This document shows positions 25,516-34,488 of a stretch of 64,000 nucleotides of DNA, piece after piece. The DNA lies in NCBI RefSeq assembly GCF_900110925.1, contig NZ_FOFP01000005.1, positions 6,581 to 70,580 on the forward strand. Reading direction: 5' to 3'. Positions within the stretch are counted from its first letter, which is position 1. Each line of letters begins with the position of its first letter. A program made the position numbers and the translations under genes. The stretch comes from Pseudomonas cuatrocienegasensis. Its GTDB lineage: Bacteria > Pseudomonadota > Gammaproteobacteria > Pseudomonadales > Pseudomonadaceae. The notes under the pieces were generated by a model. It saw only the letters and a program-made list of their open reading frames with translations, did not search any database and was not told the origin of the DNA.

Positions 25516-26973
25516 TCACTGGTGGGCGCTAGGTATTCGTAGATCCAAGCCACGTTTAGCCATCTTGTAAAGCACCTTGAGTCGCTCACCAAGCTCTCGC
25601 TTGGCACTGGCATCACCATGAACGATCCGTATTTGTTCGGGCCAGCGGCGCATGCCTGTTACAAAGCTCAGCAGGCCTTGCTGATCCGCATGGGCTGAAT
25701 AGCCACCTATGGTGTCGATTTTCGCGGCAATTTTATAACGCTCGTGGTCTAAATCCACATAACCGCCCCGTGGACCGTGTAGCTGAATTGCGTTGCCGGG
25801 CGTGCCTTGGGCCTGGTAACCGACAAACAATACATTGTGCCGAATATTGCCCAGCATGGCTTTGAGGTAATTGACGATCCGACCGCTGGAGCACATACCG
25901 TTCCCAGCGATCACGATGGCGGGCTGAGAGGTTTGCGTCAGGCGCTTGACCATGGCCAGATGGGCGCGATGGCTGTCGACGGTAAGTAATTGCTCAAAGC
26001 CCAGAGGTTTGCGTCCTTGCCTGACGCGCTGTAGGGCTTCGTCATCCCAAAACGGTTTTAGTTCGCGGTACACCTGGGTAAATCTGCTGGCCAGGGGGGA
26101 ATCGAGGATGATCGGTAGCTTGGTCCAGTCAAGCGCACTGCCCTGCCCTTTAGCTTTCGACTTGTCCGGCGCTTGCTGTTTGCGATGAAGAATATCCTCA
26201 AGCTCGTAGAGCAGCTCTTGGGTACGGCCAATACTAAAAGCGGGAATCAGCACCGTGCCTTGATCTGACAGGGCATGCTCTAGCACCTGCTCCAGGCGCT
26301 GGCGGCGGGTGCGACGGTCTTCATGTAGGCGGTCGCCGTAGGTGCTTTCGAGCACCAGGATGTCAGCACGCTGAGGCGGCTTGGGTGCGGGTAACAGCGG
26401 CGCATGAGGAGCACCCAGGTCGCCGGAAAAGACAATGCGTTTTTGCTCGCCCGTCTGGCGGTAGTTGAGATCTATCTCGACATAGGCTGAACCGAGGATG
26501 TGCCCAGCGCGTTGCAAGCGAATGCGACAACACAACTGCTCGTCGTCCTGCAGGGTGAACCAGATTTTGTAAGGCAGCGCGATGATGCGTTGCTCAATCA
26601 GCTTTAAGTAGCGTTCAACCTGCTTTTGGTCGCGACTGAAGCCTAGCTTGAAGGCATCTTCCAAGACGATTGGCAGCAGCTTGGCAGAGGGCTCGCTGCA
26701 TAGGATCGGACCTTTGAAGCCTGCCGCAAGGAGGTAAGGGATGCGCCCCACGTGGTCGATATGCACATGGGTGGCAATCAGTGCTTTGATGCCTTCGATG
26801 GAAAAATCGATCGTCAGCCGTTCTGCCCCAGCCTTGCCGCTTGCCGAGGTTTCCGCCCCCTGAAACAAACCGCAATCCACCAGCAGACTGTTGCTAGCTT
26901 GCATCACAAGCTGATGGCAGGAACCCGTCACGCCATCCGCTGCACCGTGATGCACAATAGTGGGGTAGCTCAT
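25516..26973 (-). CDS. MBL-fold / beta-CASP nuclease (RNA-processing exonuclease-like)
   Basis: A 485-residue protein of the metallo-beta-lactamase superfamily with the beta-CASP insert seen in RNA nucleases (CPSF73/RNase J-like, YSH1-type). HxHxDH is seen at residues 69-74 (HVHIDH), with a later SGDLGAPH and the beta-CASP region (DSPLASRFTQVYRELKPFWD, DSHRAHLAMV), followed by GYSAHADQQGLLSF and a late HGDASAKREL. All metal ligands look present. A ribosome site GGAG precedes the ATG. It sits between wzz and wbpO, in the same direction; a direct role in O-antigen synthesis is not evident. Confidence 0.87.
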   Translation of the reverse strand: MSYPTIVHHGAADGVTGSCHQLVMQASNSLLVDCGLFQGAETSASGKAGAERLTIDFSIEGIKALIATHVHIDHVGRIPYLLAAGFKGPILCSEPSAKLLPIVLEDAFKLGFSRDQKQVERYLKLIEQRIIALPYKIWFTLQDDEQLCCRIRLQRAGHILGSAYVEIDLNYRQTGEQKRIVFSGDLGAPHAPLLPAPKPPQRADILVLESTYGDRLHEDRRTRRQRLEQVLEHALSDQGTVLIPAFSIGRTQELLYELEDILHRKQQAPDKSKAKGQGSALDWTKLPIILDSPLASRFTQVYRELKPFWDDEALQRVRQGRKPLGFEQLLTVDSHRAHLAMVKRLTQTSQPAIVIAGNGMCSSGRIVNYLKAMLGNIRHNVLFVGYQAQGTPGNAIQLHGPRGGYVDLDHERYKIAAKIDTIGGYSAHADQQGLLSFVTGMRRWPEQIRIVHGDASAKRELGERLKVLYKMAKRGLDLRIPSAHQ

Positions 26974-27089
26974 AGGTCGCACTCCATTAGTCCATTAACG
27001 TCGCAGTCTCGAGCGTTTCAAACCATGTCCCACTGGGCTGCTGCCACCCTTGTGCAGACCATATATGAACGTTGAATTCCCTTGAGAAC

Positions 27090-27178
27090 CGTGCCTCGGT
27101 GCGGGGCGATTGCTGCCATTCAGATACCTCGGTGTAGCACATAGCATTCGCCGCGGGGCGCGGCTCCCACGAAAGCAC
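27090..27178. repeat. REP unit between the nuclease and wzz genes
   Basis: CCTCGGTGCGGGGCGATTGC and, about 50 bases on, ATTCGCCGCGGGGCGCGGCT with CCCAC form one GC-rich REP pair of the type found in the RAYT arrays. The full gap 26974-27267 contains nothing else recognised. Confidence 0.65.
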
Positions 27179-27267
27179 CGCCACCGTACAACGCTGCACT
27201 GGAACATAGCGGTTTAAGAAGCGCCTCCTGCCTCTTACAACGCACTTCAGGGCTGTGCGGTAATGTC

Positions 27268-28548
27268 TCAAACCGGACGAGGCTGCGGTTTCAATAGGTT
27301 ACGCAGCAATACGAAGAGTACCCCGAGCATACCGCCAAGAACCAAACCGATGACCAGCAATAAAGCCTTACGCGGCTTGACGGGAGCAAAGGGTTCGATC
27401 GCAACTTGGTCGATAGTCACCAGTTTGGTGTCAAGCACCTGAAGTTGCAGGCCTTGCAAGCGAGCAGCCTCTTCTCGCCATACCGCGAGCTTTTTGAGGA
27501 ACAGGTCTTCGTTTTCACGCTGCTTCAACACATCGACTTCGCGGTTATGGGCCAGCAACTGCAACTCTTTGGCAATTTGTGCGATGCGTGGCTCGGTGAA
27601 GTCATCAGAACGGCGGCGCTGAAGTGCTTCACGCTCAGCCTCAAGGGCTTCAGTACCCATGAAGTACAGCGGTATCTGCTGGTTATTGACTTCGGTGCGA
27701 ATTACGCTGCCGGATGCAGCGCGGGCGCCCTCCCCCAATGCAGACGGCGTGGTGGGCTTGAGGATATTCAGTGCCCCAGCGATACGGATCGCCTCGCTGA
27801 GTTGGGCAATGCGATTGTCCCTACGTGCCTTGAGTTGTTGGCGCAATGCACGCAGTTCATCGTTGAGTTGCGCCTTTTTCAGCGCGTCAGCTTCCAGCAA
27901 AGTGGCGATCTTGGCTTCTTTCTGCGCCTCGTAGCTGGCACGGGAAGCTGCAATCTGCGAGTCGAGCTTGCTCAGACGGTTCTGGATGATGCTCTGCAGG
28001 TCACTGGTAACCCGGTCATGCTCCGCCTTAATGGCAGACGCAACAAAGCCATTGAGGATGGCAACCCCGTCAATATCTGCGGGATACGTGAGCTGGAGAC
28101 CCACATAGCCACTGAGTCCATCGGTTTTGTTCAGGTCAGGTTGAAGAATCTTGAACGCGTTTTGGTTGAAGCGCTCAAAATTCTGCTCCAGGCTTTGGCC
28201 TGGTGCGCGCAACGGCTCAAACAGCTCAGCATTCTCTCGGAAGTAGGCTAAACGCTGGTCATAGGAATCAAGTGAGGCACCCACACGGCGCAACGCAGTC
28301 TCAGGATCAAGCGAATACAACCCCGTGCTGTTCAGCGTATCGAGGTCTTTGAGAGAGGCTGGACGCAGGACGCTCTTTACCTCGTACTGTGGCGTCACGG
28401 TGAAGGCATAGGCTAATGCCAGTCCACCACATAACAGCGTTGCGCCAATGATTTGAAATTTGGCAGCCCACAGCCCACGGACGATCTCAACAAGATCAAT
28501 TTCATCGTGGAGTGGTTGCAAGGTATGCGTTATAGCGTTCAAGACCAA
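27268..28548 (-). CDS. wzz: Wzz, O-antigen chain-length determinant (copy 1)
   Basis: A 426-residue polysaccharide co-polymerase that sets O-chain length in the inner membrane and periplasm. One N-terminal membrane helix (about residues 29-51, AAKFQIIGATLLCGGLALAY), a long periplasmic coiled-coil region, and one C-terminal helix (about 397-418, ALLLVIGLVLGGMLGVLFVL) preceded by the Pro-rich APVKPRKA motif. No ATG or GTG lies between the upstream in-frame stop and the coding region, so a TTG at 28548 is the likely start. It is clearly paralogous to the gene at 29135-30397 (shared LNSTG, NFERFNQ/AFERFNQ and KPTTPSA/GPTTPSA motifs). Confidence 0.9.
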   Translation of the reverse strand: MVLNAITHTLQPLHDEIDLVEIVRGLWAAKFQIIGATLLCGGLALAYAFTVTPQYEVKSVLRPASLKDLDTLNSTGLYSLDPETALRRVGASLDSYDQRLAYFRENAELFEPLRAPGQSLEQNFERFNQNAFKILQPDLNKTDGLSGYVGLQLTYPADIDGVAILNGFVASAIKAEHDRVTSDLQSIIQNRLSKLDSQIAASRASYEAQKEAKIATLLEADALKKAQLNDELRALRQQLKARRDNRIAQLSEAIRIAGALNILKPTTPSALGEGARAASGSVIRTEVNNQQIPLYFMGTEALEAEREALQRRRSDDFTEPRIAQIAKELQLLAHNREVDVLKQRENEDLFLKKLAVWREEAARLQGLQLQVLDTKLVTIDQVAIEPFAPVKPRKALLLVIGLVLGGMLGVLFVLLRNLLKPQPRPV

Positions 28549-28779
28549 GATCCGTCTTAGTGAAGGTCTGTAATAGGCATTACTGCATAGCTAAGTAGAT
28601 GAAAAAATAGGAAATAATCATCCACAAAGCGATGTAGATAGCTGGCAATTGGGCATTCTGCCACCAAGAAAAAGCATTACAAGCCTTGACATGACAATGA
28701 CGCCAGCCATTGGGCGGAAAAATCTTTGCGATAGACATCGCACAATGAGTGGCGGGCACGAAGAGATGCTGCAGGAGCT

Positions 28780-29062
28780 ATTGGTCTACAAACCGCGGTA
28801 AGGCCAAAAAGCTTCGCCTCGGGACGCAGAGATTGCAGCCATTACGCAACATCAGTGGCGCACTTAGTATTCGCCGCAGGGCGTGACTCCCACGAAAAGC
28901 ATCAATGCCATACCCCAAACCTGGAGACTGCGTTGTGAGCCGCGAGCGAAGCAGTCGCAGCACATGCCCTACCCCGCCTCGGGGCGAGGCGGTTGCGGCT
29001 ATTTAGCTATTTCGGCGTTGCCTATGGCATTCGCCGCGGGGCGCGGCTCCTACAAAAATCAT
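28780..29062. repeat. REP cluster between the two wzz genes
   Basis: At least two REP pairs: GCTTCGCCTCGGGACGCAGA with ATTCGCCGCAGGGCGTGACT, and CCCCGCCTCGGGGCGAGGCG with ATTCGCCGCGGGGCGCGGCT and CCTAC. The rest of the 586-base gap (28549-29134) is featureless apart from this. The cluster may mark the joint of a past tandem duplication. Confidence 0.7.
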
Positions 29063-29134
29063 CGTAGCCATGCGACACAGCACTGGTACATAGCGCTCTT
29101 AATACTCACGCCGCAAACGAAATAGCAACAGCCA

Positions 29135-30397
29135 CTAACCCACACGCCCACGGAGGACATGTCTAAACAACGCAGTCATTAGGCCCAGCATGCCACCCAA
29201 TACCAACCCTATTGCAATAATCAACGTTCGCTTGGGCTTTATAGGATCATCAGGCGTCTGAGCCAGACGGTCTACCCGCACGATCTGCATGCCATCAGGG
29301 TTAAAGGCGATGCTCTCCAACGCACTGCGCTCCTCGCGCAGCGAAGCAAGAGTACTGAGGTAGATATCTTCATCACTATCAGCGCGTTGACGTAACACAT
29401 CAACTTGCCGGTTGTTCTCAAGCAGCGTGAGCTGCGCTTCGAGCTCAGCTATGCGTGGCTCGGTAAAATCGTCGTTTTTACGCTCACTCAGGACTTCACG
29501 CTCAGCGCGCAAAGCGGCAGCCCCCATAAAATACAACGGTATATCTCGGCTATTAATCTCCGTGCGGATGACTTGATCAGAGCCTCGCTGATCCGCCATT
29601 GCGGACGGTGTAGTTGGGCCACTTATGCCTAGCGACTCTGCAATCTGTATGGCTTCATCCAGCATTTCAATCCGGTTTTCGCGACGACTCTTAACCTCTC
29701 GGCGCAGCGCCGCGAGCTCATCAGCCACTTGCGCTCGTTTAAGTGAGTTGGCCTCCATCAACGCTGCAATCTCGGCCTCCTTACTGGCTTGATAGCTCGC
29801 ACGTGCAGCCGCCATTCGGCTGTCGAGATTAGCCAAGCGGTTGCGCACAAGTACATCAAGGTCATCCTTGATTCGTGCCCGCTCATGTTCGATAACGTAC
29901 TCAACAAAACCGTTAACCACCGCAGCGCCATCCATCCCATCCGCGTAAGTCAGAGAGATGCCTACATACTGGCTCAGGTTGTTGGTCTTCTTAGGGTCGG
30001 GTTGCAACATGCTGAACGCATCTTGATTGAACCGCTCAAACGCCTGCTCAAATGCCTGCCCCTCTGGTACCAGACCTGCAAACAGAGGCTGATTGTCACG
30101 AAAGAAAGCCAACCTGCGCTCATAGGAAGACAGCGAGCCCGCGACCCGCCCTAGCGCATCAGCAGGCGTGAGCTCATACACACCGGTGCTATTCAAGGCA
30201 TCAAGCGTACCCTGGCTAACTGGCCTTATCAGGCTTTGAACCTGATAGTAAGGCGTCGCCAGAAATGCATAGCCCGCCGCAACGACAGTCACCAGAAAAG
30301 TGACGAGAAGAATTATTACCTTTTGGCGGTAAAGCGTGCGGAGCAGCTCGCCTAGATCAATTTCGTCGGATACAGCAGAGGAGGTACCGGAGGGCAT
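29135..30397 (-). CDS. wzz: Wzz, O-antigen chain-length determinant (copy 2)
   Basis: A 420-residue chain-length regulator, first gene of the O-antigen locus after ihfB. It has one N-terminal helix (VIILLVTFLVTVVAAGYAFL), a long periplasmic alpha-helical part, and a C-terminal helix with Pro-rich PDDPIKPKRTLIIAIGLVLG. Start ATG at 30397 (MPSGTSSAVSDEIDLG) gives a normal cytosolic tail; the frame is open to 30490 but lacks a ribosome site there. Wzz beside ihfB matches P. aeruginosa. With copy 1, it could support two modal O-chain lengths. Confidence 0.9.
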   Translation of the reverse strand: MPSGTSSAVSDEIDLGELLRTLYRQKVIILLVTFLVTVVAAGYAFLATPYYQVQSLIRPVSQGTLDALNSTGVYELTPADALGRVAGSLSSYERRLAFFRDNQPLFAGLVPEGQAFEQAFERFNQDAFSMLQPDPKKTNNLSQYVGISLTYADGMDGAAVVNGFVEYVIEHERARIKDDLDVLVRNRLANLDSRMAAARASYQASKEAEIAALMEANSLKRAQVADELAALRREVKSRRENRIEMLDEAIQIAESLGISGPTTPSAMADQRGSDQVIRTEINSRDIPLYFMGAAALRAEREVLSERKNDDFTEPRIAELEAQLTLLENNRQVDVLRQRADSDEDIYLSTLASLREERSALESIAFNPDGMQIVRVDRLAQTPDDPIKPKRTLIIAIGLVLGGMLGLMTALFRHVLRGRVG

Positions 30398-30569
30398 TTG
30401 CGGGGAGGCTTCCACTATCAAGAACAAACAAGGGGACGGCAACGCCAAACCACTGCGGGATATATAAGCTCCCGCACTACTCGACGGCAATCGTGGTTAA
30501 CATTGACCCTGAAGAAGCCGGGCAGTTCAAGTGATGATCCTTGGCATATCAAGCCGCTTTACTTGGGCT

Positions 30570-30854
30570 TTATTCGTCTTCATTAACCCGGTCACGAAGT
30601 TCCTTGCCCGGCTTGAAGTGCGGCACAAATTTGCCGTCGAGGGTAACGGATTGGCCGGTTTTCGGGTTCCGACCGACGCGAGGGGCGCGGTAGTGCAGGG
30701 AGAAGCTACCAAAGCCACGGATTTCGATGCGGTCACCGGTGGCTAGCGCCTGCGACATCTGCTCGAGCATGGTTTTGATGGCCAACTCGACATCCTTGTT
30801 GGAAAGCTGCCCTTGATGGGTAACGATCCTCTCGATCAACTCCGACTTGGTCAT
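30570..30854 (-). CDS. ihfB: IhfB, integration host factor beta subunit
   Basis: A 94-residue DNA-bending protein that pairs with IhfA. It starts [20 protein letters not shown] and has the HU/IHF arm signature [21 protein letters not shown] with the Pro that intercalates into DNA, then [15 protein letters not shown] ribosome site (AAGGG) lies nine bases before the ATG. It marks the left boundary of the O-antigen locus in Pseudomonas and normally follows rpsA, from which it is separated here by the RAYT island. Confidence 0.97.
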   Translation of the reverse strand: MTKSELIERIVTHQGQLSNKDVELAIKTMLEQMSQALATGDRIEIRGFGSFSLHYRAPRVGRNPKTGQSVTLDGKFVPHFKPGKELRDRVNEDE

Positions 30855-31079
30855 GGTTTTCCCTTCTATTTCAAGCGGCTAGATCACTCGATAGAACGGT
30901 TTTAGCATGCTGATCAGCTTTTGAACAGCCTAAAAAACATCACGCTTGCAATTTGTGGCACAGATGGCATGGGCGTGGTTTTCTTCGCGTAAGCCATTGT
31001 CTGAAATAGTTGTTTAAGCGAGTACCCGCTGGAAATGGCAGAGCCGGACTCAAGGAAGCCTGAGGTGATACACCAGAAG

Positions 31080-31545
31080 GAGTAACGCTTCGGCACGAAG
31101 CTTTTGGTCGTACCTACAATACTGCGGCATGGCCGCCATTCGCCGCGGGGCGCGCCTCCTACAGGGTAGTGTGTGCGCCGCAGAGTAGGAGCGACGCCCT
31201 CGGCGCGAAGCTTTTTGGACGGCCTGCAATACCGCTGCATGGCCACCATTCGCCGCGGGGCGCGGCTCCTACAGGGTAGTGTGTGCGCTGCAAGGTAGGA
31301 GCGACGCCCTCGGCGCGAAGCTTTTGGGGCGGTCTGCAATACCGCTGCATGGCCGCCATTCGCCGCGGGGCGCGGCTCCTACAGGGTAGTGTGTGTGCGC
31401 TGCAAGGTAGGAGCGAAGCCCTCGGCGCGAAGCTTTTTGGACGGCCTGCAATACCGCTGCATGGCCGCCATTCGCCGCGAGGCGCGGCTCCTACAGGGTA
31501 GTGTGTGCGCTTCAAGGTAGGAGCGACGCTCTCGTCGCGAAGCTC
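31080..31545. repeat. Left REP array of the RAYT island
   Basis: Four tandem units of about 110 bases. Each has GTAGGAGCGACGCCCTCGGC with GCGAAGC, a 40-base spacer ending in CTGCATGGCCGCC, then ATTCGCCGCGGGGCGCGGCT with CCTAC, and the linker AGGGTAGTGTGTGCGC. Unit starts at 31185, 31295, 31407 and 31517 (the last one cut off); a partial unit starts near 31080. Bases 30855-31079, between ihfB and the array, hold no gene. Confidence 0.85.
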
Positions 31546-31605
31546 TATCTTTACACGTGTCACCACTACGCTGGATTGGCAACATCCTGCAAGGAACGGA
31601 CTCCG

Positions 31606-32049
31606 ATGACAGATAAGCAATATGCAGCACACAGGCTTCGCAAGGGTCGCTGGTCAAATGCAGGGCAAATCTACATGGTGACCACCGTCACCAAGGGTCG
31701 TCAGCCCGTCTTCGCCGATTTTGCGACCGCCAGAATGCTGATTCAGACTATGCGTCGGGACGAGTTGATAGGCTCTCACAGCACCTTGTGCTATGTGGTG
31801 ATGCCCGACCACCTGCACTGGCTTCTGCAGCTCCAGGATGAATCGCTGTCGCGACTGGTTGGCAGGATCAAATCTCTGTCAGCCAAACGCTTGGGACGAC
31901 CTTTATGGCAAAGAGGCTTTTATGACCACGCCCTGCGTCAAGAAGAAGATATACAAGACTTAGCGCGTTATATCGTGGCGAACCCGTTACGAGCCGGCCT
32001 GGTAAGTCGTATAGGCGATTATCCGCACTGGGATGCTGTGTGGTTATGA
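31606..32049 (+). CDS. REP-associated tyrosine transposase (RAYT, TnpA-REP)
   Basis: A 147-residue Y1-type HUH nuclease that is thought to mobilise or spread REP palindromes by single-strand cutting. The HUH motif is HLH at residues 69-71 (VMPDHLHWLLQL) and the catalytic tyrosine is Tyr106 (GFYDHALRQEED), followed by RYIVANPLRAGLV, the usual RAYT ending. Ribosome site AAGGA, ten bases before the ATG at 31606; the frame is open back to 31501 within the REP array. It is on the opposite strand from rpsA and ihfB and is flanked by REP arrays, as domesticated RAYTs usually are. Looks intact. Confidence 0.93.
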   Translation: MTDKQYAAHRLRKGRWSNAGQIYMVTTVTKGRQPVFADFATARMLIQTMRRDELIGSHSTLCYVVMPDHLHWLLQLQDESLSRLVGRIKSLSAKRLGRPLWQRGFYDHALRQEEDIQDLARYIVANPLRAGLVSRIGDYPHWDAVWL

Positions 32050-32059
32050 GGACACACCA

Positions 32060-32570
32060 TGACAACCTATGAGACCGCGGTACGGCCACCATTCGCCGCG
32101 GGGCGCGGCTCCTACAAAAAGCGCGAAAACACCGCGATCCCGTAGGAGCGTCGCCCCGGCGCGAAGCTTTGTGGGCGGCCTGCGAGACCGGGATACGGCC
32201 ACCATTCGCCGCGGGGCGCGGCTCCTACAAAAGCGCGAAGAGCCCGCGACCCCGTAGGAGCGTCGCCCCGGCGCGAAGGCTTGTGGGCGGCCTGCAAGAC
32301 CGAGATACGGCCACCATTCGCCGCGGGGCGCGACTCCTACAAAAAGCGCGAAGACACCGCGATCCCGTAGGAGCGTCGCCCCGGCGCGAAGGCTTGTGGG
32401 CGGCCTGCAAGACCGAGATACGGCCACCATTCGCCGCGGGGCGCGGCTCCTACAAAAAGCGCGAATACACCGCGATCCCGTAGGAGCGCCGCCCCGGCGC
32501 GAAGCTTTGTGGGCGGCCTGCGAGACAGGGTAAGGCCGCCATTCGCCGCGGGGCGCGGCGCCTGGGGTAA
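32060..32570. repeat. Right REP array of the RAYT island
   Basis: About four and a half tandem units of 112-113 bases. Each has GTAGGAGCGTCGCCCCGGCG with CGAAGC, a spacer with GGGCGGCCTGC ... ATACGGCCACC, then ATTCGCCGCGGGGCGCGGCT with CCTAC, and a linker AAAAAGCGCGAA ... ACCGCGATCCC that differs from that of the left array. Unit starts at 32142, 32254, 32367 and 32480. Orientation is the same as in the left array. Confidence 0.85.
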
Positions 32571-32600
32571 TGTGTGCCCAGCATGACAAATCGCAGGCAC

Positions 32601-32629
32601 AAAAAAGGGCGACCGAAGTCGCCCTTTTT
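32601..32629 (-). terminator. Rho-independent terminator of rpsA
   Basis: AAAGGGCGAC and GTCGCCCTTT flank a five-base loop, with A- and T-runs on both sides, 16 bases past the rpsA stop. It would work in both directions and isolates rpsA from the RAYT island. Confidence 0.9.
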
Positions 32630-32644
32630 CTGGATTACCCGAAC

Positions 32645-34336
32645 TTAGTTCTGGTTTTCCATCTGAGCACGGATCAGATCACCAATGGTGGTCGGGCCGG
32701 TGCTTTCAGTGCTATCAGCCTTGCTGCGCAGGGTCTGGATAGCTTCTTTCTCGTCTTCGACGTCTTTCGACTTGATCGACAGGCTGATTACGCGGCTCTT
32801 GCGGTCAACGCTGATGATCTTGGCTTCGACTTCTTCGCCTTCTTTCAGAACGTTGCGCGCGTCTTCAACGCGGTCACGGCTGATTTCGGAGGCTTTCAGA
32901 GTGGCTTCGATGCCGTCGGCCAGGGTGATTACAGCGCCCTTGGCGTCAACTTCTTTCACAGTACCGCGAACGATAGTGCCTTTGTCGTTGACTGCAACGT
33001 AGTCGGAGAACGGATCTTCTTCCAGTTGCTTGATGCCCAGGGAGATGCGCTCGCGCTCTGGGTCGACCGACAGGATGACGGTTTCCAGCTCGTCGCCCTT
33101 CTTGAAACGACGTACGGCTTCTTCGCCCACTTCGTTCCAGGAGATGTCGGACAGGTGAACCAGGCCGTCGATGCCGCCGTCCAGACCAATGAAGATACCG
33201 AAATCGGTGATCGACTTGATGGTGCCGGAGATCTTGTCACCCTTGTTGAACTGGCCGGAGAAATCTTCCCATGGGTTGGTTTTGCACTGCTTGATACCCA
33301 GGGAGATACGACGACGCTCTTCGTCGATGTCCAGAACCATGACTTCCACTTCGTCGCCAACCTGAACGACTTTCGACGGGTGGATGTTCTTGTTGGTCCA
33401 GTCCATTTCGGAAACGTGTACCAGGCCTTCCACGCCTTCTTCCAGCTCTGCGAAGCAGCCGTAGTCGGTCAGGTTGGTAACGCGCGCCATGACGCGGGTG
33501 TCTTGCGGGTAACGTGCCTTGATAGCAACCCATGGGTCTTCGCCCAGTTGCTTCAGGCCCAGGGAAACGCGGTTACGCTCGCGATCGTACTTCAGTACCT
33601 TGACATCGATCTCGTCGCCAACGTTGACGATCTCGGACGGGTGCTTGATACGCTTCCAGGCCATGTCGGTGATGTGCAGCAGACCATCGACGCCACCCAG
33701 ATCCACGAACGCGCCGTAGTCGGTGAGGTTCTTGACGATACCTTTGACCTGTTGGCCTTCCTGCAGGGATTCCAGCAGGGCTTCGCGCTCTGCGGAGTTC
33801 TCGGCTTCCAGCACGCTGCGACGGGAAACGACAACGTTGTTGCGCTTCTGGTCCAGCTTGATGACTTTGAATTCGAGCTCTTTGCCTTCCAGGTGAGTGG
33901 TATCACGCACCGGACGGACATCGACCAAGGAACCTGGGAGGAACGCACGGATGCCGCTAACGTCGACTGTGAAGCCGCCTTTAACCTTACCGTTGATAAC
34001 GCCCTTGACCACTTCCTCAGCGGCGAAAGCTGCTTCCAGAACGATCCAGCACTCGGCACGCTTGGCTTTTTCGCGGGACAGCTTGGTTTCACCGAAGCCA
34101 TCTTCAACCGCGTCCAGCGCAACGTGAACTTCATCCCCGACGTTGATGGCCAGTTCGCCAGCATCGTTGTAGAACTGCTCCAGCGGGATGAGACCTTCAG
34201 ACTTCAGACCTGCGTGAACGGTTACCCAGCCAGCTTGGTAATCGATATCGACGATGATCGCAGTGATGATCGCGCCAGCCTGAAGGTTGAGGGTCTTTAG
34301 GCTTTCTTCAAAAAGTTCTGCAAAGCTTTCGCTCAT
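32645..34336 (-). CDS. rpsA: RpsA, 30S ribosomal protein S1
   Basis: A 563-residue protein that brings mRNA to the 30S subunit. It holds six S1 (OB-fold) RNA-binding domains in a row, seen in repeats such as [40 protein letters not shown] and [20 protein letters not shown]. The ATG at 34336 ([13 protein letters not shown]) is the normal S1 start; the frame is open 13 codons upstream. Full length. The protein is acidic and codon use is highly biased, as expected of a highly expressed gene. A terminator follows. Confidence 0.98.
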   Translation of the reverse strand: MSESFAELFEESLKTLNLQAGAIITAIIVDIDYQAGWVTVHAGLKSEGLIPLEQFYNDAGELAINVGDEVHVALDAVEDGFGETKLSREKAKRAECWIVLEAAFAAEEVVKGVINGKVKGGFTVDVSGIRAFLPGSLVDVRPVRDTTHLEGKELEFKVIKLDQKRNNVVVSRRSVLEAENSAEREALLESLQEGQQVKGIVKNLTDYGAFVDLGGVDGLLHITDMAWKRIKHPSEIVNVGDEIDVKVLKYDRERNRVSLGLKQLGEDPWVAIKARYPQDTRVMARVTNLTDYGCFAELEEGVEGLVHVSEMDWTNKNIHPSKVVQVGDEVEVMVLDIDEERRRISLGIKQCKTNPWEDFSGQFNKGDKISGTIKSITDFGIFIGLDGGIDGLVHLSDISWNEVGEEAVRRFKKGDELETVILSVDPERERISLGIKQLEEDPFSDYVAVNDKGTIVRGTVKEVDAKGAVITLADGIEATLKASEISRDRVEDARNVLKEGEEVEAKIISVDRKSRVISLSIKSKDVEDEKEAIQTLRSKADSTESTGPTTIGDLIRAQMENQN

Positions 34337-34408
34337 GTTGATTCCTGTTGATTCAGGGCGGGGAATTCCGCCCAAACCACATTCCAGACAATGTGGGTAC
34401 GTTCATAT

Positions 34409-34452
34409 AAAAAGAGGCCTGCGGGACTAGGACTGGTTTCCCACATGCCTCC
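34409..34452 (-). terminator. Hairpin with T-run between cmk and rpsA
   Basis: On the minus strand GAGGC and GCCTC enclose inner GGGA/TCCC pairs, then TTTTTATAT. It lies between the cmk stop and the rpsA start, and could end cmk transcripts or act as an attenuator in the rpsA leader. Confidence 0.6.
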
Positions 34453-34488
34453 TTGCGAGCCGTTCGACTTAAGCAGCCGTGGCTCTGG

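Noticed and set aside
30914..31657. Minus-strand open frames with repeating Arg-rich peptides in the left REP array
   Set aside because: They are translations of the tandem REP units; the repeats follow the DNA unit length and the frames change between units, with no start signals.
31080..32570. Possible CRISPR array because of regular repeats
   Set aside because: Units are about 110 bases long with nearly identical spacers and internal palindromes; there are no unique spacers and no cas genes.
32044..32600. Minus-strand open frames with repeated motifs in the right REP array
   Set aside because: Same artefact as in the left array; every unit carries the same peptide in shifted frames.
32570..34300. 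576-codon plus-strand frame opposite rpsA
   Set aside because: Antisense shadow of S1; starts inside the rpsA terminator and has no known domain.
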